DNA of 27,141 nucleotides from assembly GCA_034423015.1 (NCBI GenBank), contig DAOUJG010000002.1, forward strand, positions 1 to 27,141, read 5' to 3'. The DNA is from JAGWBJ01 sp034423015. Its GTDB lineage: Bacteria; Chloroflexota; Dehalococcoidia; Lucifugimonadales; JAGWBF01. The position numbers were made by a program, and so were the translations under genes. The notes beneath the pieces are model-generated. The model did not search any database, had not been told where the DNA came from, and saw only the letters and a list, made by a program, of their open reading frames with translations. Of this stretch, positions 7,615-14,722 are shown piece after piece. Each line of letters opens with the position of its first letter. The first letter of the stretch is position 1.

Positions 7615-8031
7615 ATGGCTGAAGACCAACGGGAGCTACTGGACTGGGAGGCCCTGGAGGTGGGGGAAACCTTCGAGAGGTACGACTACGTCCTCACGTC
7701 GGAGATGATCGACATGTACCGCAGGGGGGTGATGGACCCGGAGGCAGCCTTCCCCACCATCTCCCACAAGGTGGACGTCAGGCAGTACCAGAAGAAGTAC
7801 CGGGACAACGGGTCCGTCAACGCCCGCTGCGCCTTCCACTGCTACAATCCTCCCATCCCAGGCAAGCGGATAACGGTGACGGCCCGCATCGCGGACAAGT
7901 ACCTCAGGCGCGGCAAGAGCTACATCGTCACCGAGGCCGTGTCCGTGGACGAAGACGGCCGCCTCATAGACAGGGTGATAACCCACGAGCTGAAACAGCC
8001 GGCGGAGGTGGGCAAGAAGTGGGGAAGCTGA
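7615..8031 (+). CDS. MaoC-like hotdog-fold protein (N-terminal dehydratase type)
   Basis: A 138-residue single hotdog domain resembling the MaoC_dehydrat_N group (LEVGETFERYDYVLTSEMID, then a helix, then CYNPPIPGKRITVTARIADKY and YIVTEAVSVDEDGRLIDR). Proteins of this type hydrate or bind enoyl/3-hydroxyacyl thioesters, often as heterodimers of two adjacent genes. The D-x-N-P-x-H signature of R-specific hydratases is not visible; the corresponding region reads GVMDPEAAFP. ATG start with AAGAGG directly before it. The next gene begins inside its last 13 nt, so the two are co-translated and probably form a complex. Substrate unknown, likely an acyl-CoA given the neighbours. Confidence 0.75.
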   Translation: MAEDQRELLDWEALEVGETFERYDYVLTSEMIDMYRRGVMDPEAAFPTISHKVDVRQYQKKYRDNGSVNARCAFHCYNPPIPGKRITVTARIADKYLRRGKSYIVTEAVSVDEDGRLIDRVITHELKQPAEVGKKWGS

Positions 8032-8471
8032 CGGACAGGTGCGAAGTGGGGGCCGAGGTGGGGCCCCTGGTCAAGCGGGTCACCCAGGAGGCCATCAACC
8101 TGTTCGAGGGGAGCGCGGGCCAGACCGGCCCCTCCCAGTTCACCGACGACGAGATGGCCCGGGAGACCCTGGGCACCGAGGGCACCGTGGCCTCGGGCAG
8201 GATGTCCCTGACCTTCGCCATCGAGCTCCTCAGGAGACACTTCGGGGCGGAGGTGTTCAATCACACAGGGGTCGTGGACCTCCGGTTCCTGAGGCCCGTC
8301 CGCCCAGGCCACACCCTGACTCTCACGGGCGCCGTCACCGCCGTCGAGCGGGAGCCCAACGGGAGCAGGGTATCCGTGGAGGTCCAGGTCACGAACCAGG
8401 ATGGGAACGTGGCGGGCGCCGGCACGGGAAGCGTCATCGTCCCCAACGCCTACCTCTCCCCGGAGATGTAG
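8019..8471 (+). CDS. MaoC-family hotdog protein lacking the hydratase Asp/His dyad
   Basis: A 150-residue hotdog domain. VTQEAINLFEGSAGQTGPSQ aligns with the hydratase-2 motif S-G-D-x-N-P-x-H, and the catalytic Asp and His positions are both Gln (Q35 and Q40). Later segments (GTVASGRMSLTFAIELL, VVDLRFLRPVRPGHTLTLTG, VEVQVTNQDGNVAGAGTGSV) are typical of the family. It therefore folds like a MaoC hydratase but is unlikely to use the classical dyad; it may be a non-catalytic partner or do other acyl-CoA chemistry. The GTG start at 8019 has GGAGG 10 nt upstream and overlaps the previous gene, pointing to a two-subunit complex. Confidence 0.8.
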   Translation: MGKLTDRCEVGAEVGPLVKRVTQEAINLFEGSAGQTGPSQFTDDEMARETLGTEGTVASGRMSLTFAIELLRRHFGAEVFNHTGVVDLRFLRPVRPGHTLTLTGAVTAVEREPNGSRVSVEVQVTNQDGNVAGAGTGSVIVPNAYLSPEM

Positions 8472-8490
8472 CCGGGCGGGAGTCGACCCG

Positions 8491-8519
8491 TTGCCTGGGT
8501 CGCCGGTACACGATAGTAT
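8491..8519 (+). promoter_or_regulatory. Possible internal promoter before CoA-transferase B subunit
   Basis: TTGCCT (8491-8496) and TAGTAT (8514-8519) are 17 bp apart in the 98-bp gap after the second MaoC gene, about 50 nt before the B-subunit start. It would let the B subunit and the gene after it be expressed separately from the upstream cluster. Confidence 0.5.
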
Positions 8520-8569
8520 GTGCGGACGCAGACCCACTCCTCCGGCAGGGAGACTGGACCGAGGTCATA

Positions 8570-9235
8570 GTGACAAGAGAGCGGCTGGACCGTGAGGTGA
8601 TCGCCATGCGGGTGGCCAAGGAGCTGCCCGCCGGGGCCTACGTGAACCTGGGCATCGGCATTCCCACCTTGGTCTCCAACTACGTGCCCGAGGGCCGCAC
8701 CGTCCTGTACCACAGCGAGAGCGGTGTGCTCAACTGCGGCCCCCTGGCCGAGGAAGGCCAGGAGGACGTGGACTTGATCAACGCGGGGGGCCAGTTCCTG
8801 GAGATGTTCCCCGGCATGTCCTTCTTCAGCTCCTCCGAGGCCTTCGCCATGATCCGGGGAGGGCACATCGACGTGACGGTGCTGGGCGCCCTGCAAGTGT
8901 CGGAGAAGGGGGACCTGGCCAACTGGATGCTGCCCCAGAGGGGCGTCGGGAATATCGGCGGAGCGATGGACCTGGCCGCCGGGGCCAAGCGCATCATCGT
9001 AGCCATGGAGCACACAGACCGCCGCGACAACCCCAAGATCGTGCGCCAGTGCACCTACCCGCCCACCGGCCGGGGCTGCGTCAGCCTCGTGGTGACGGAC
9101 ATCGCCGTCATAGAGGTGGCGCCCCGGGGCATGACGCTCTTGGAGGTGGCGCCGGGATGGTCCGCCGAGGACGTGCAGGCGCTCACCGAGCCCGCGCTCA
9201 TACTCTCTCCCGACCTGAAGGACATGGAGCTCTAG
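8570..9235 (+). CDS. CoA transferase, beta subunit (succinyl-CoA:3-ketoacid type)
   Basis: A 221-residue canonical B subunit of family I CoA transferases, which exchange CoA between an acyl-CoA and a carboxylate through a glutamyl-CoA intermediate. It has AYVNLGIGIPTLVSNYVPEG, catalytic E50 in HSESGVLNCGP, DLINAGG, the FAMIRGGHIDVTVLGALQV strand, LANWMLP, AMEHT, SLVVTDIAVIEV and LLEVAPGW, ending LKDMEL. GTG start at 8570 with GAGG 5 nt upstream; the ATG at 8606 would remove the conserved N-terminal helix. No free canonical A subunit is adjacent; the best partner is the A half of the fusion at 6226-7572. The stop codon is embedded in the AGGAGG ribosome site of the next gene. The true acyl substrate cannot be read from the sequence. 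Confidence 0.93.
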   Translation: MTRERLDREVIAMRVAKELPAGAYVNLGIGIPTLVSNYVPEGRTVLYHSESGVLNCGPLAEEGQEDVDLINAGGQFLEMFPGMSFFSSSEAFAMIRGGHIDVTVLGALQVSEKGDLANWMLPQRGVGNIGGAMDLAAGAKRIIVAMEHTDRRDNPKIVRQCTYPPTGRGCVSLVVTDIAVIEVAPRGMTLLEVAPGWSAEDVQALTEPALILSPDLKDMEL

Positions 9236-9245
9236 GAGGATACCG

Positions 9246-9830
9246 ATGGCGTCGGCAGACGGCTCTCCAGACCCCCAGGTGGACCAGGCATTCGACTACA
9301 TCCTGTCTCGCTTGGCCGTGTCCTACGGCCAGAAGGCGGGCCACGTCGCCAAGTTCATCGCCCGGGGCCTGCGGGCCGAGGGGTGGTTTGCCATGGAGGC
9401 CCTCCACTACCTGACCAACTCCACCGCCTCCCACGTCCTGCGGGTGGAGGAGGTGAGGGGACGCTCACAGGGCGAGGGCGGCTTCAATCCCGACCTGCAG
9501 GTGCGGGTCGGGGCCCAGTCGCACCAGCTGTCCATCAAGTCCCTGCCCATCACCGGCGAGCTGGACCACTCCCACTACTTCGCCGCCGAGATGCCGTCCC
9601 TCTTCAGGTGGATGAACGACCTGAAGGAGCGGGCCGCCCTGGTCACCATCGCCTACCCGTGCTCCATGGGGGACGAGGCATGGAGCCAGGCCGTCTCAGG
9701 GGCCGAAGAGGAGTACGGGGTCGCGCTGGTGGATCAGACCGACTTCGTGGTGCCCAGGCCACCCCTGCCCATGGAGAAAGCCTGCATCGCCCTCTGGCGC
9801 CACCGGTCGGTGGTCGCGCGCCGGGACTAG
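9246..9830 (+). CDS. Hypothetical protein, unrecognised family
   Basis: A 194-residue soluble protein without signal peptide or membrane segments; I do not recognise the family. An N-terminal helical half (FDYILSRLAVSYGQKAGHVA, then LRAEGWFAMEALHYL) is followed by an alpha/beta segment with GFNPDLQVRVGAQSHQLSIK and a C-terminal LVTIAYPC-type strand. The spacing of PD to IK faintly recalls PD-(D/E)xK nucleases, but the (D/E) position is Ser, so no activity is claimed. The start is well supported by AGGAGG 7 nt upstream, overlapping the stop of the CoA-transferase B gene, so it belongs to that operon. Its last codons and stop lie in the first copy of a 51-bp tandem duplication. Confidence 0.8.
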   Translation: MASADGSPDPQVDQAFDYILSRLAVSYGQKAGHVAKFIARGLRAEGWFAMEALHYLTNSTASHVLRVEEVRGRSQGEGGFNPDLQVRVGAQSHQLSIKSLPITGELDHSHYFAAEMPSLFRWMNDLKERAALVTIAYPCSMGDEAWSQAVSGAEEEYGVALVDQTDFVVPRPPLPMEKACIALWRHRSVVARRD

Positions 9831-9893
9831 TACTCAATCCAGCCCTGGCGCCACGGGCCGATGGTCCCTCGGGACGACTAGTAGCTAATCCAG
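9792..9893. repeat. Diverged 51-bp tandem duplication across two convergent gene ends
   Basis: Units 9792-9842 and 9843-9893 match at 38 of 51 positions with no gaps. On the plus strand each unit encodes a similar tail ending in a stop (LWRHRSVVARRD-stop and PWRHGPMVPRDD-stop). On the minus strand each encodes an SbcC-like C-terminus (WIEY-stop and WISY-stop). Each unit contains a CTAG that is a stop on both strands. The plus gene ends in the first unit and sbcC in the second. Confidence 0.8.
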
Positions 9894-12460
9894 AAGGTGG
9901 AGCCGTCCCCGTTCTTCTGGACCTCGATGCGCGCCTGAAAGGCGTCCTTGAGGTCCTCCAGGTGGGTGATGACTATGATCTTCTCGAAGTCCCGCTGGAT
10001 GGCGTTGATGACGTCCAGGATGCGCTCCCGGCCCGGGGCATCCTGGGTCCCGAAGCCCTCGTCGATGAACAGAGTGGGCAGGGGGGCCCCCTTGCGGTGG
10101 GCAAGCACCTTGGATAGGGCGATCCTCAGGGCCAGGTTTATCCGGAAAGCCTCTCCGCCGCTGAACAGCTCGTAGCTCCTGGGCCCCAGCTCATCGCTGA
10201 TCCTTATCTCCAGGGTCTCGATGGGCTCGCCTCGGCCGGTGCGGCGTTCCCGCTGGGTCTCCAGCTTCACGTGCATCCGGTTGTCCGTCATGCGCCCCAG
10301 CAGGGCGTTGGCCTCCTCTTCCACCTGCGGCAGGGCCGTCTCTATGAGCATGGCCTGAATGCCCCGCTTGCCGAACGCTTCCGCCAGCTCCCTGTAGACG
10401 CCCTCCTCGTCCCTGAGGGACTTGAGCAGGAGCTCCCTGTCGCTCATCTGCTGCTCCAGTTCGGCCACGCGCCTGACCTGGGCCTGAAGGTCGCCCTGAC
10501 GCCGGATCAGCTCGCTTTGCCGGTCCTCCAGGCGGCGGACCTCGGCCTCCCTGGCCGACAGCGCCGCCTCCAGGCCGGGCAGCTCCTCCAGCTCCGCGCT
10601 CCGGGCCTCCACCCGTTCCGTGCACACCCGGACCTCCTCACGAAGCCTGCAGAGCAGCTCCCGGCCGCGCTGGACCGACTCCTCTTCGGCGGGCAGGGAC
10701 TTCAGCGCCTCCGCCAAGCGGGTGTGGTCCTCGCGGAACGGGTCCAGGCGCTGCATCTCCCGGTACACGTCCCCGTGGGTCTTGGCATCGTAGCCCAGGT
10801 TGCCGATCTCCTGCCTCAGGGCCGCGAGCTCCGCCTGCGCCTCCACCGCGAACCGCCCTTCCTGGAGCTGGCGGCGGCGCTCCACCAACGCCTGCGAGGT
10901 CTGCTCCAGTTTCACCGACGCCTCCCGAGCGTCACGGATCTCCCGCTCGCCGGTGGCGATGGCGTGCTGGACCTCCTTCTGCTCGCCCCTGAGCCACCCC
11001 TCCAGCCGGCCCACCTCCTCTTCCAGCCGGGACCGCTCCTCTTCCGACGATTTGAGGGACGCGTCGTTCCGACGGTATTCGTCCCGCTTCAGCCGTATCT
11101 GCTCGCCGTAGTTGTGGGACAGCCGCTGGCAACCGTCCAAACCCAGCTCCGCGCCGCACAGGGGGCATAGGGCATCCAGGGGCGAGCGCTGCACCATCTC
11201 CAGCTTGCCCTTGAGCTCTAGCCCCTCCCTTTTGACGGCCTCGGCCGCCGCCTGTAGCTGGCCCGACGATGCGGCCAGGGACTGGAGCCGCCCGCGCCCG
11301 CGCTCCACCTCCCGCTCCTGCTCGGCAAGGCCGTCCAGGCGCTCCCGCTGGACCTTCAGCCGGGCCTCGGCCGCGGGCGCGGACTCGGCCTTCGGGCGCA
11401 GCTCGCCGGCCTCGCCTTCCAGCCGCCTGACATCCGCCTCCAGGTTGGTGCGCTCCCGGTCGATAAGCCGCTCCAGGTCCGAGCTGCGGTTGGAGAGGCT
11501 GTCCCTCCGGTCCCGGGCCCGGGTCATCTCCTCGTAGCGGACGCGGACCCTTTCCAGGGCAGCCAGGCCCTCCTCGACCTCGCTTCGACGGGCGATGGTC
11601 TCCCGGTAGCCGTCGATGCGCTCACAGCGTTGCCGGGACTCTCGCTCCAGACCGTCGATGTCCCGCTCCATCTCGGGGATCCTACGCCGCAACCCTTGGA
11701 GCTCCGTGTCGAGGTCCTGCAGACCCAGGACCCTGGCCCTGAGCTCGTCCCGGGAGTCCCTGAGGGACTTCAGCTCAACGGCCACCCCTCGGAGGTCCAT
11801 CTCCACGGTCGCCAGCTCGGACCGGAACCTTCCGGACTTGGCCAGCTCCTGGCCCGCACGGTCCAGCTCGTCCTGAACGCCCCTGGCCCTGCCCGCTCTC
11901 TCGTCCCTGCGTTCCTTGGCCCTCTCCTCCAGCCGGTCGTAGTACCCCAGGTCCAGTATCTTGGCCAGCACCTCCTTGCGGTCGGCGGGGGTCTTGTTGG
12001 TGAACTCGTCGGCTCTGCCTTGGAGCAGGAAGGCGCTGTTGACGAAGGTATCGTAGTCCATGCCCGTGACCCGGTCGATCTCGGCCTGGGTGCCCCGGAT
12101 GACGTTGCCGGTGATGGGACGGAACTCGTCGCCGTCCCGCACCTGTAGCTGCAGGTCCGATGCGCCGGCCCGTCTCCGCCCCCCGGCCACGGCCCGCCTC
12201 CGCACGACCCGGTACCGGGCATCCCGGGCCGAGAACTCCAGGTCCACCAGCATCTCGTCGCGGCCGAAGTGGACAAGCTCGTCTTGGGTGCGGCCCCGGG
12301 CCTTGCCCCACAGGGCCCAGGTTACGGCGTCCAGGAGGGCGGACTTGCCGTGGCCGTTGGGGCCGCACAGGCACACCACGTGAAGCCCCTCCAGGTCCAG
12401 GGTCGGCGCGGCGTCCCCGTAGCACAGGAAGTTCTTCAGCGTAAGCTTGAGGGGAATCAA
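9878..12460 (-). CDS. sbcC: SbcC/Rad50-type DNA repair ATPase
   Basis: An 860-residue SMC-like ATPase. Walker A GPNGHGKS is at 33-40, followed by the Q-loop segment FVNSAFLLQGRADEFTNKTP (about 140-160). A long Arg/Glu-rich coiled coil follows, with zinc-hook CPLC at 432-435, almost exactly mid-protein, then the return coil, the signature FSGGEAF (about 764-770) and Walker B PTLFIDEGFGTQD (about 795-805). SbcC with the nuclease SbcD opens hairpins and processes double-strand break ends. No sbcD is next to it: the flanks are groEL and a convergent unknown gene, so sbcD must lie elsewhere or be replaced. The start is TTG 12460 with GGGAGGG 5-6 nt upstream; no better ATG is available without losing the N-terminal strand. 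Confidence 0.95.
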   Translation of the reverse strand: MIPLKLTLKNFLCYGDAAPTLDLEGLHVVCLCGPNGHGKSALLDAVTWALWGKARGRTQDELVHFGRDEMLVDLEFSARDARYRVVRRRAVAGGRRRAGASDLQLQVRDGDEFRPITGNVIRGTQAEIDRVTGMDYDTFVNSAFLLQGRADEFTNKTPADRKEVLAKILDLGYYDRLEERAKERRDERAGRARGVQDELDRAGQELAKSGRFRSELATVEMDLRGVAVELKSLRDSRDELRARVLGLQDLDTELQGLRRRIPEMERDIDGLERESRQRCERIDGYRETIARRSEVEEGLAALERVRVRYEEMTRARDRRDSLSNRSSDLERLIDRERTNLEADVRRLEGEAGELRPKAESAPAAEARLKVQRERLDGLAEQEREVERGRGRLQSLAASSGQLQAAAEAVKREGLELKGKLEMVQRSPLDALCPLCGAELGLDGCQRLSHNYGEQIRLKRDEYRRNDASLKSSEEERSRLEEEVGRLEGWLRGEQKEVQHAIATGEREIRDAREASVKLEQTSQALVERRRQLQEGRFAVEAQAELAALRQEIGNLGYDAKTHGDVYREMQRLDPFREDHTRLAEALKSLPAEEESVQRGRELLCRLREEVRVCTERVEARSAELEELPGLEAALSAREAEVRRLEDRQSELIRRQGDLQAQVRRVAELEQQMSDRELLLKSLRDEEGVYRELAEAFGKRGIQAMLIETALPQVEEEANALLGRMTDNRMHVKLETQRERRTGRGEPIETLEIRISDELGPRSYELFSGGEAFRINLALRIALSKVLAHRKGAPLPTLFIDEGFGTQDAPGRERILDVINAIQRDFEKIIVITHLEDLKDAFQARIEVQKNGDGSTFWISY

Positions 12461-12570
12461 TCTACCCTCCCCACCCCAGGATGCGGCCCGGCCCCGCTAC
12501 CGGCCATTCTACTATAAAGGCCGGGCCCGCTCACGGGCGGCGCGGCCCACGGGCCCGGCCCGACGCGCAA

Positions 12571-12602
12571 AAGAGAAGGGCCGCGGCTTGCGCCGCGGCC
12601 CT
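12571..12602 (-). terminator. Intrinsic terminator of groESL
   Basis: A 10-bp perfect GC stem (12578-12587 with 12592-12601, loop TTGC on the plus strand) is followed on the minus strand by the T-rich tail TTCTCTTTT. It starts about 25 nt after the groEL stop. Between it and sbcC (12519-12560) lies a second GC-rich inverted repeat with no T-tract. Confidence 0.88.
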
Positions 12603-12626
12603 CGTTCTCCGCCCTGTTCCCGCCTT

Positions 12627-14243
12627 CTAGTACTCCATCGGAGGAGCCGGAGGCATGGCGGGGGCCTTCTCGGGTATCTCGGTGATCATCGACTCGGTGG
12701 TCAGGACCATGGCGGCAACGCTGGACGCGTTCTGCAGCGCCGAGCGGGTCACCTTGACCGGGTCGACGATTCCCTGGTCGAGCATGTGGGAGTACTCGCC
12801 CACCTCAGCGTCGTAGCCGTAGTCGTCCTGGTGCTGCCTGACGGCGTCCAGGACCACCGCTCCCTCCTGCCCCGCGTTCTGCACGATGAGCCTGAGGGGG
12901 ATCTCCAGGGACCTGCGCACGATCTGGCCTCCGACGGCCTCGTCGCCCTCCAGTTTCAGGTCGTCCAGGGCCCGCTGGGCCCGCACCAGGGCAACTCCGC
13001 CGCCGGGGACGATCCCCTCCTCCACTGCGGCCCTCGTCGCCGAGAGGGCATCCTCCACCCGGGCCTTGCGCTCCTTCAGCTCGATCTCGGTAGCCGCGCC
13101 GACCTTGACGACGGCCACGCCGCCGGACAGCTTGGCCATTCGCTCCTGGAGCTTCTCACGGTCGAACTCCGAGGTGGTCTCCTCGATCTGGGTCTTGATC
13201 TGGTTGATCCGGGCCTTGATGGCGTCCTCGGAGCCCCGGCCCTCGACGATGGTGCACTCGTCCTTGGTCGCCGAGACCCTGCGGGCCTGGCCCATGTCGG
13301 TGATGGCCGCGGAGTCCAGCTTCATGCCCTTCTCTTCGCTGATGACCGCGCCGCCGGTGAGGATGGCGATGTCCTCCAACATGGCCTTGCGCCTGTCGCC
13401 GAAGCCCGGCGCCTTGACGGTGAGCACGTTGAGGGTGCCGCGCAGCTTGTTCACGACCAGCGTGGCCAGCGCCTCGCCCTCCACGTCCTCCGCGATCAGC
13501 ACCACGTTCTTCTTGCCCACCTGGAGCAGCTTCTCCAGCAGGGGCAGTATGTCCGCGACGGCCGAGACCTTCTTGTCGGTGATGATGAGGGTCGGGTCCT
13601 CGATCACCGTCTCCATTCGGTCGGGGTTGGTGATGAAGTAGGGAGAGATGTAGCCCCTGTCTACCTGCATCCCCTCCACGTACTCCGTCTCGTCGTTGAG
13701 GCTCTTGGACTCCTCTACGGTGATGACGCCGTCCTTTCCGACGTTCTCCATCGCGTCGGCGATGGTCTGGCCGATGGCGTCTTCGTGGGCCGAGAGGGCC
13801 GCCACCTGGGCTATCTGCTCCCTGCTCTCCACCGAGGTGGACATGGTCTTGAGCTCGCCCACCACGGCGTCGACGGCCTGGTCGATGCCCCGCTTGATGG
13901 CCATGGGATTGGCGCCGGCGGCCACGTTCCTGAAGCCGTCGGTGATGATGAACTGGGCCAGGACCACCGAGGTGGTTGTGCCGTCTCCGGCGGCGTCGTT
14001 GGTCTTGCTGGCCGCCTCTTTCAGGAGCTGGGCGCCCATGTTCTCGAAGGGCTCCGGAAGCTCGATCTCCTTGGCGATAGTGACGCCGTCACTGCACACC
14101 TGGGGAGGGCCGAACTTCTTGTCCAGGATCACGTTCCGGCCCTTGGGGCCCAGGGTGATCTTGACCACGTCGGCCAGCGTGTCGATGCCGGTCTTGAGGG
14201 ACTTGCGTGCGTCCTCAGAATAGGTTAGCTGCTTACCCGCCAT
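12627..14243 (-). CDS. groL: Chaperonin GroEL (Hsp60)
   Basis: A 538-residue chaperonin that forms the 14-mer folding chamber with GroES. It shows VKITLGPKGRNVILDKKFG, SDGVTIAKEIELP, the ATP-binding NDAAGDGTTTSVVLAQ (about 82-97), GGAVISEEKGMKL, AKLSGGVAVVKVGAATEIE and the late EGIVPGGGVAL. Length is normal. The C-terminus ends in APAMPPAPPMEY rather than the GGM repeats of proteobacterial GroEL, as in several other phyla. It lies 22 nt downstream of groES and shares its CIRCE-regulated promoter. The intergenic GGAGAG site decides the ATG start. Confidence 0.99.
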   Translation of the reverse strand: MAGKQLTYSEDARKSLKTGIDTLADVVKITLGPKGRNVILDKKFGPPQVCSDGVTIAKEIELPEPFENMGAQLLKEAASKTNDAAGDGTTTSVVLAQFIITDGFRNVAAGANPMAIKRGIDQAVDAVVGELKTMSTSVESREQIAQVAALSAHEDAIGQTIADAMENVGKDGVITVEESKSLNDETEYVEGMQVDRGYISPYFITNPDRMETVIEDPTLIITDKKVSAVADILPLLEKLLQVGKKNVVLIAEDVEGEALATLVVNKLRGTLNVLTVKAPGFGDRRKAMLEDIAILTGGAVISEEKGMKLDSAAITDMGQARRVSATKDECTIVEGRGSEDAIKARINQIKTQIEETTSEFDREKLQERMAKLSGGVAVVKVGAATEIELKERKARVEDALSATRAAVEEGIVPGGGVALVRAQRALDDLKLEGDEAVGGQIVRRSLEIPLRLIVQNAGQEGAVVLDAVRQHQDDYGYDAEVGEYSHMLDQGIVDPVKVTRSALQNASSVAAMVLTTESMITEIPEKAPAMPPAPPMEY

Positions 14244-14265
14244 ACCTGTTGCTCTCCTCTCTAGA

Positions 14266-14562
14266 CTAGGAAATCTTCGCCAGAATGTCGCTTTCCCTGA
14301 GGATCAGGTACTCCTCGTCGCCGTCCTTGTACTCCGTCCCGGCGAACTTGGAGTAGATGACCCGGTCGCCCTTCTTGATCTCCATGGGGATGCGCCCCTT
14401 GCCGTCCTCCGTCGACCGCCCGGGGCCCACCTCAACCACCTCGCCCTCCTGGGGCTTCTCCCTGGCTGTATCGGGAAGAATGAGCCCGGACGACGTCGTG
14501 ACCTCATCCTTGTCCGAGGGTCTCACTACGACCCTTTCCCCGAGGGGAGTAAACTTTGTCAC
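14266..14562 (-). CDS. groS: Co-chaperonin GroES (Hsp10)
   Basis: A 98-residue GroES with the standard fold: FTPLGERVVVRPSDKDEVT, the mobile loop TTSSGLILPDTAREKPQEGE containing the GLILP contact, VVEVGPG, KKGDRVIYSKFAGTEY and YLILRESDILAKI. It caps the GroEL ring. The start codon is GTG, with an AAGGAGGT Shine-Dalgarno 5 nt away. First gene of the groESL operon. Confidence 0.99.
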   Translation of the reverse strand: MTKFTPLGERVVVRPSDKDEVTTSSGLILPDTAREKPQEGEVVEVGPGRSTEDGKGRIPMEIKKGDRVIYSKFAGTEYKDGDEEYLILRESDILAKIS

Positions 14563-14607
14563 CTTGACCTCCTTAGACCCGTGATTTTGCTGTTTTCTGC
14601 GTCGATC

Positions 14608-14634
14608 TTAGCACTCTCGACCCTGGAGTGCCAA
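14608..14634. promoter_or_regulatory. CIRCE operator (HrcA-binding heat-shock element)
   Basis: TTAGCACTC (14608-14616), a 9-nt spacer, then GAGTGCCAA (14626-14634). This is the CIRCE inverted repeat with a single mismatch to TTAGCACTC-N9-GAGTGCTAA. It lies just downstream of the groES -10 box and within the expected leader, the usual arrangement for HrcA repression. It predicts an hrcA gene elsewhere in the genome. Confidence 0.95.
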
Positions 14635-14644
14635 AACTGCTAAT

Positions 14645-14673
14645 ATAGTAAACCCGGCCCCAAACCCTGTCAA
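14645..14673 (-). promoter_or_regulatory. Promoter of groESL
   Basis: Minus-strand TTGACA (14668-14673) and TACTAT (14645-14650) are 17 bp apart, directly upstream of CIRCE. A vegetative sigma promoter plus HrcA operator suggests repression relief on heat shock rather than an alternative sigma factor. Confidence 0.92.
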
Positions 14674-14722
14674 GAGGTCGGATGTTCACCCCTACAGGGG
14701 GCAGGATGGGCGGTTTGCAGCC

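Noticed and set aside
6061..7629. 522-residue open frame antisense to the CoA-transferase fusion
   Set aside because: Low-complexity Gly/His/Val-rich translation with no family features. It mirrors a gene with clear domains on the other strand and arises from high GC.
12519..12560. 11-bp GC inverted repeat between groEL and sbcC as a second terminator
   Set aside because: It is perfect (12519-12529 with 12550-12560), but the loop is 20 nt and neither side has a T-tract. The real groESL terminator is at 12571-12602.
12447..14228. 593-residue open frame antisense to groEL
   Set aside because: Mirrors groEL; composition is Leu/Gly/His/Asp-rich and not protein-like.
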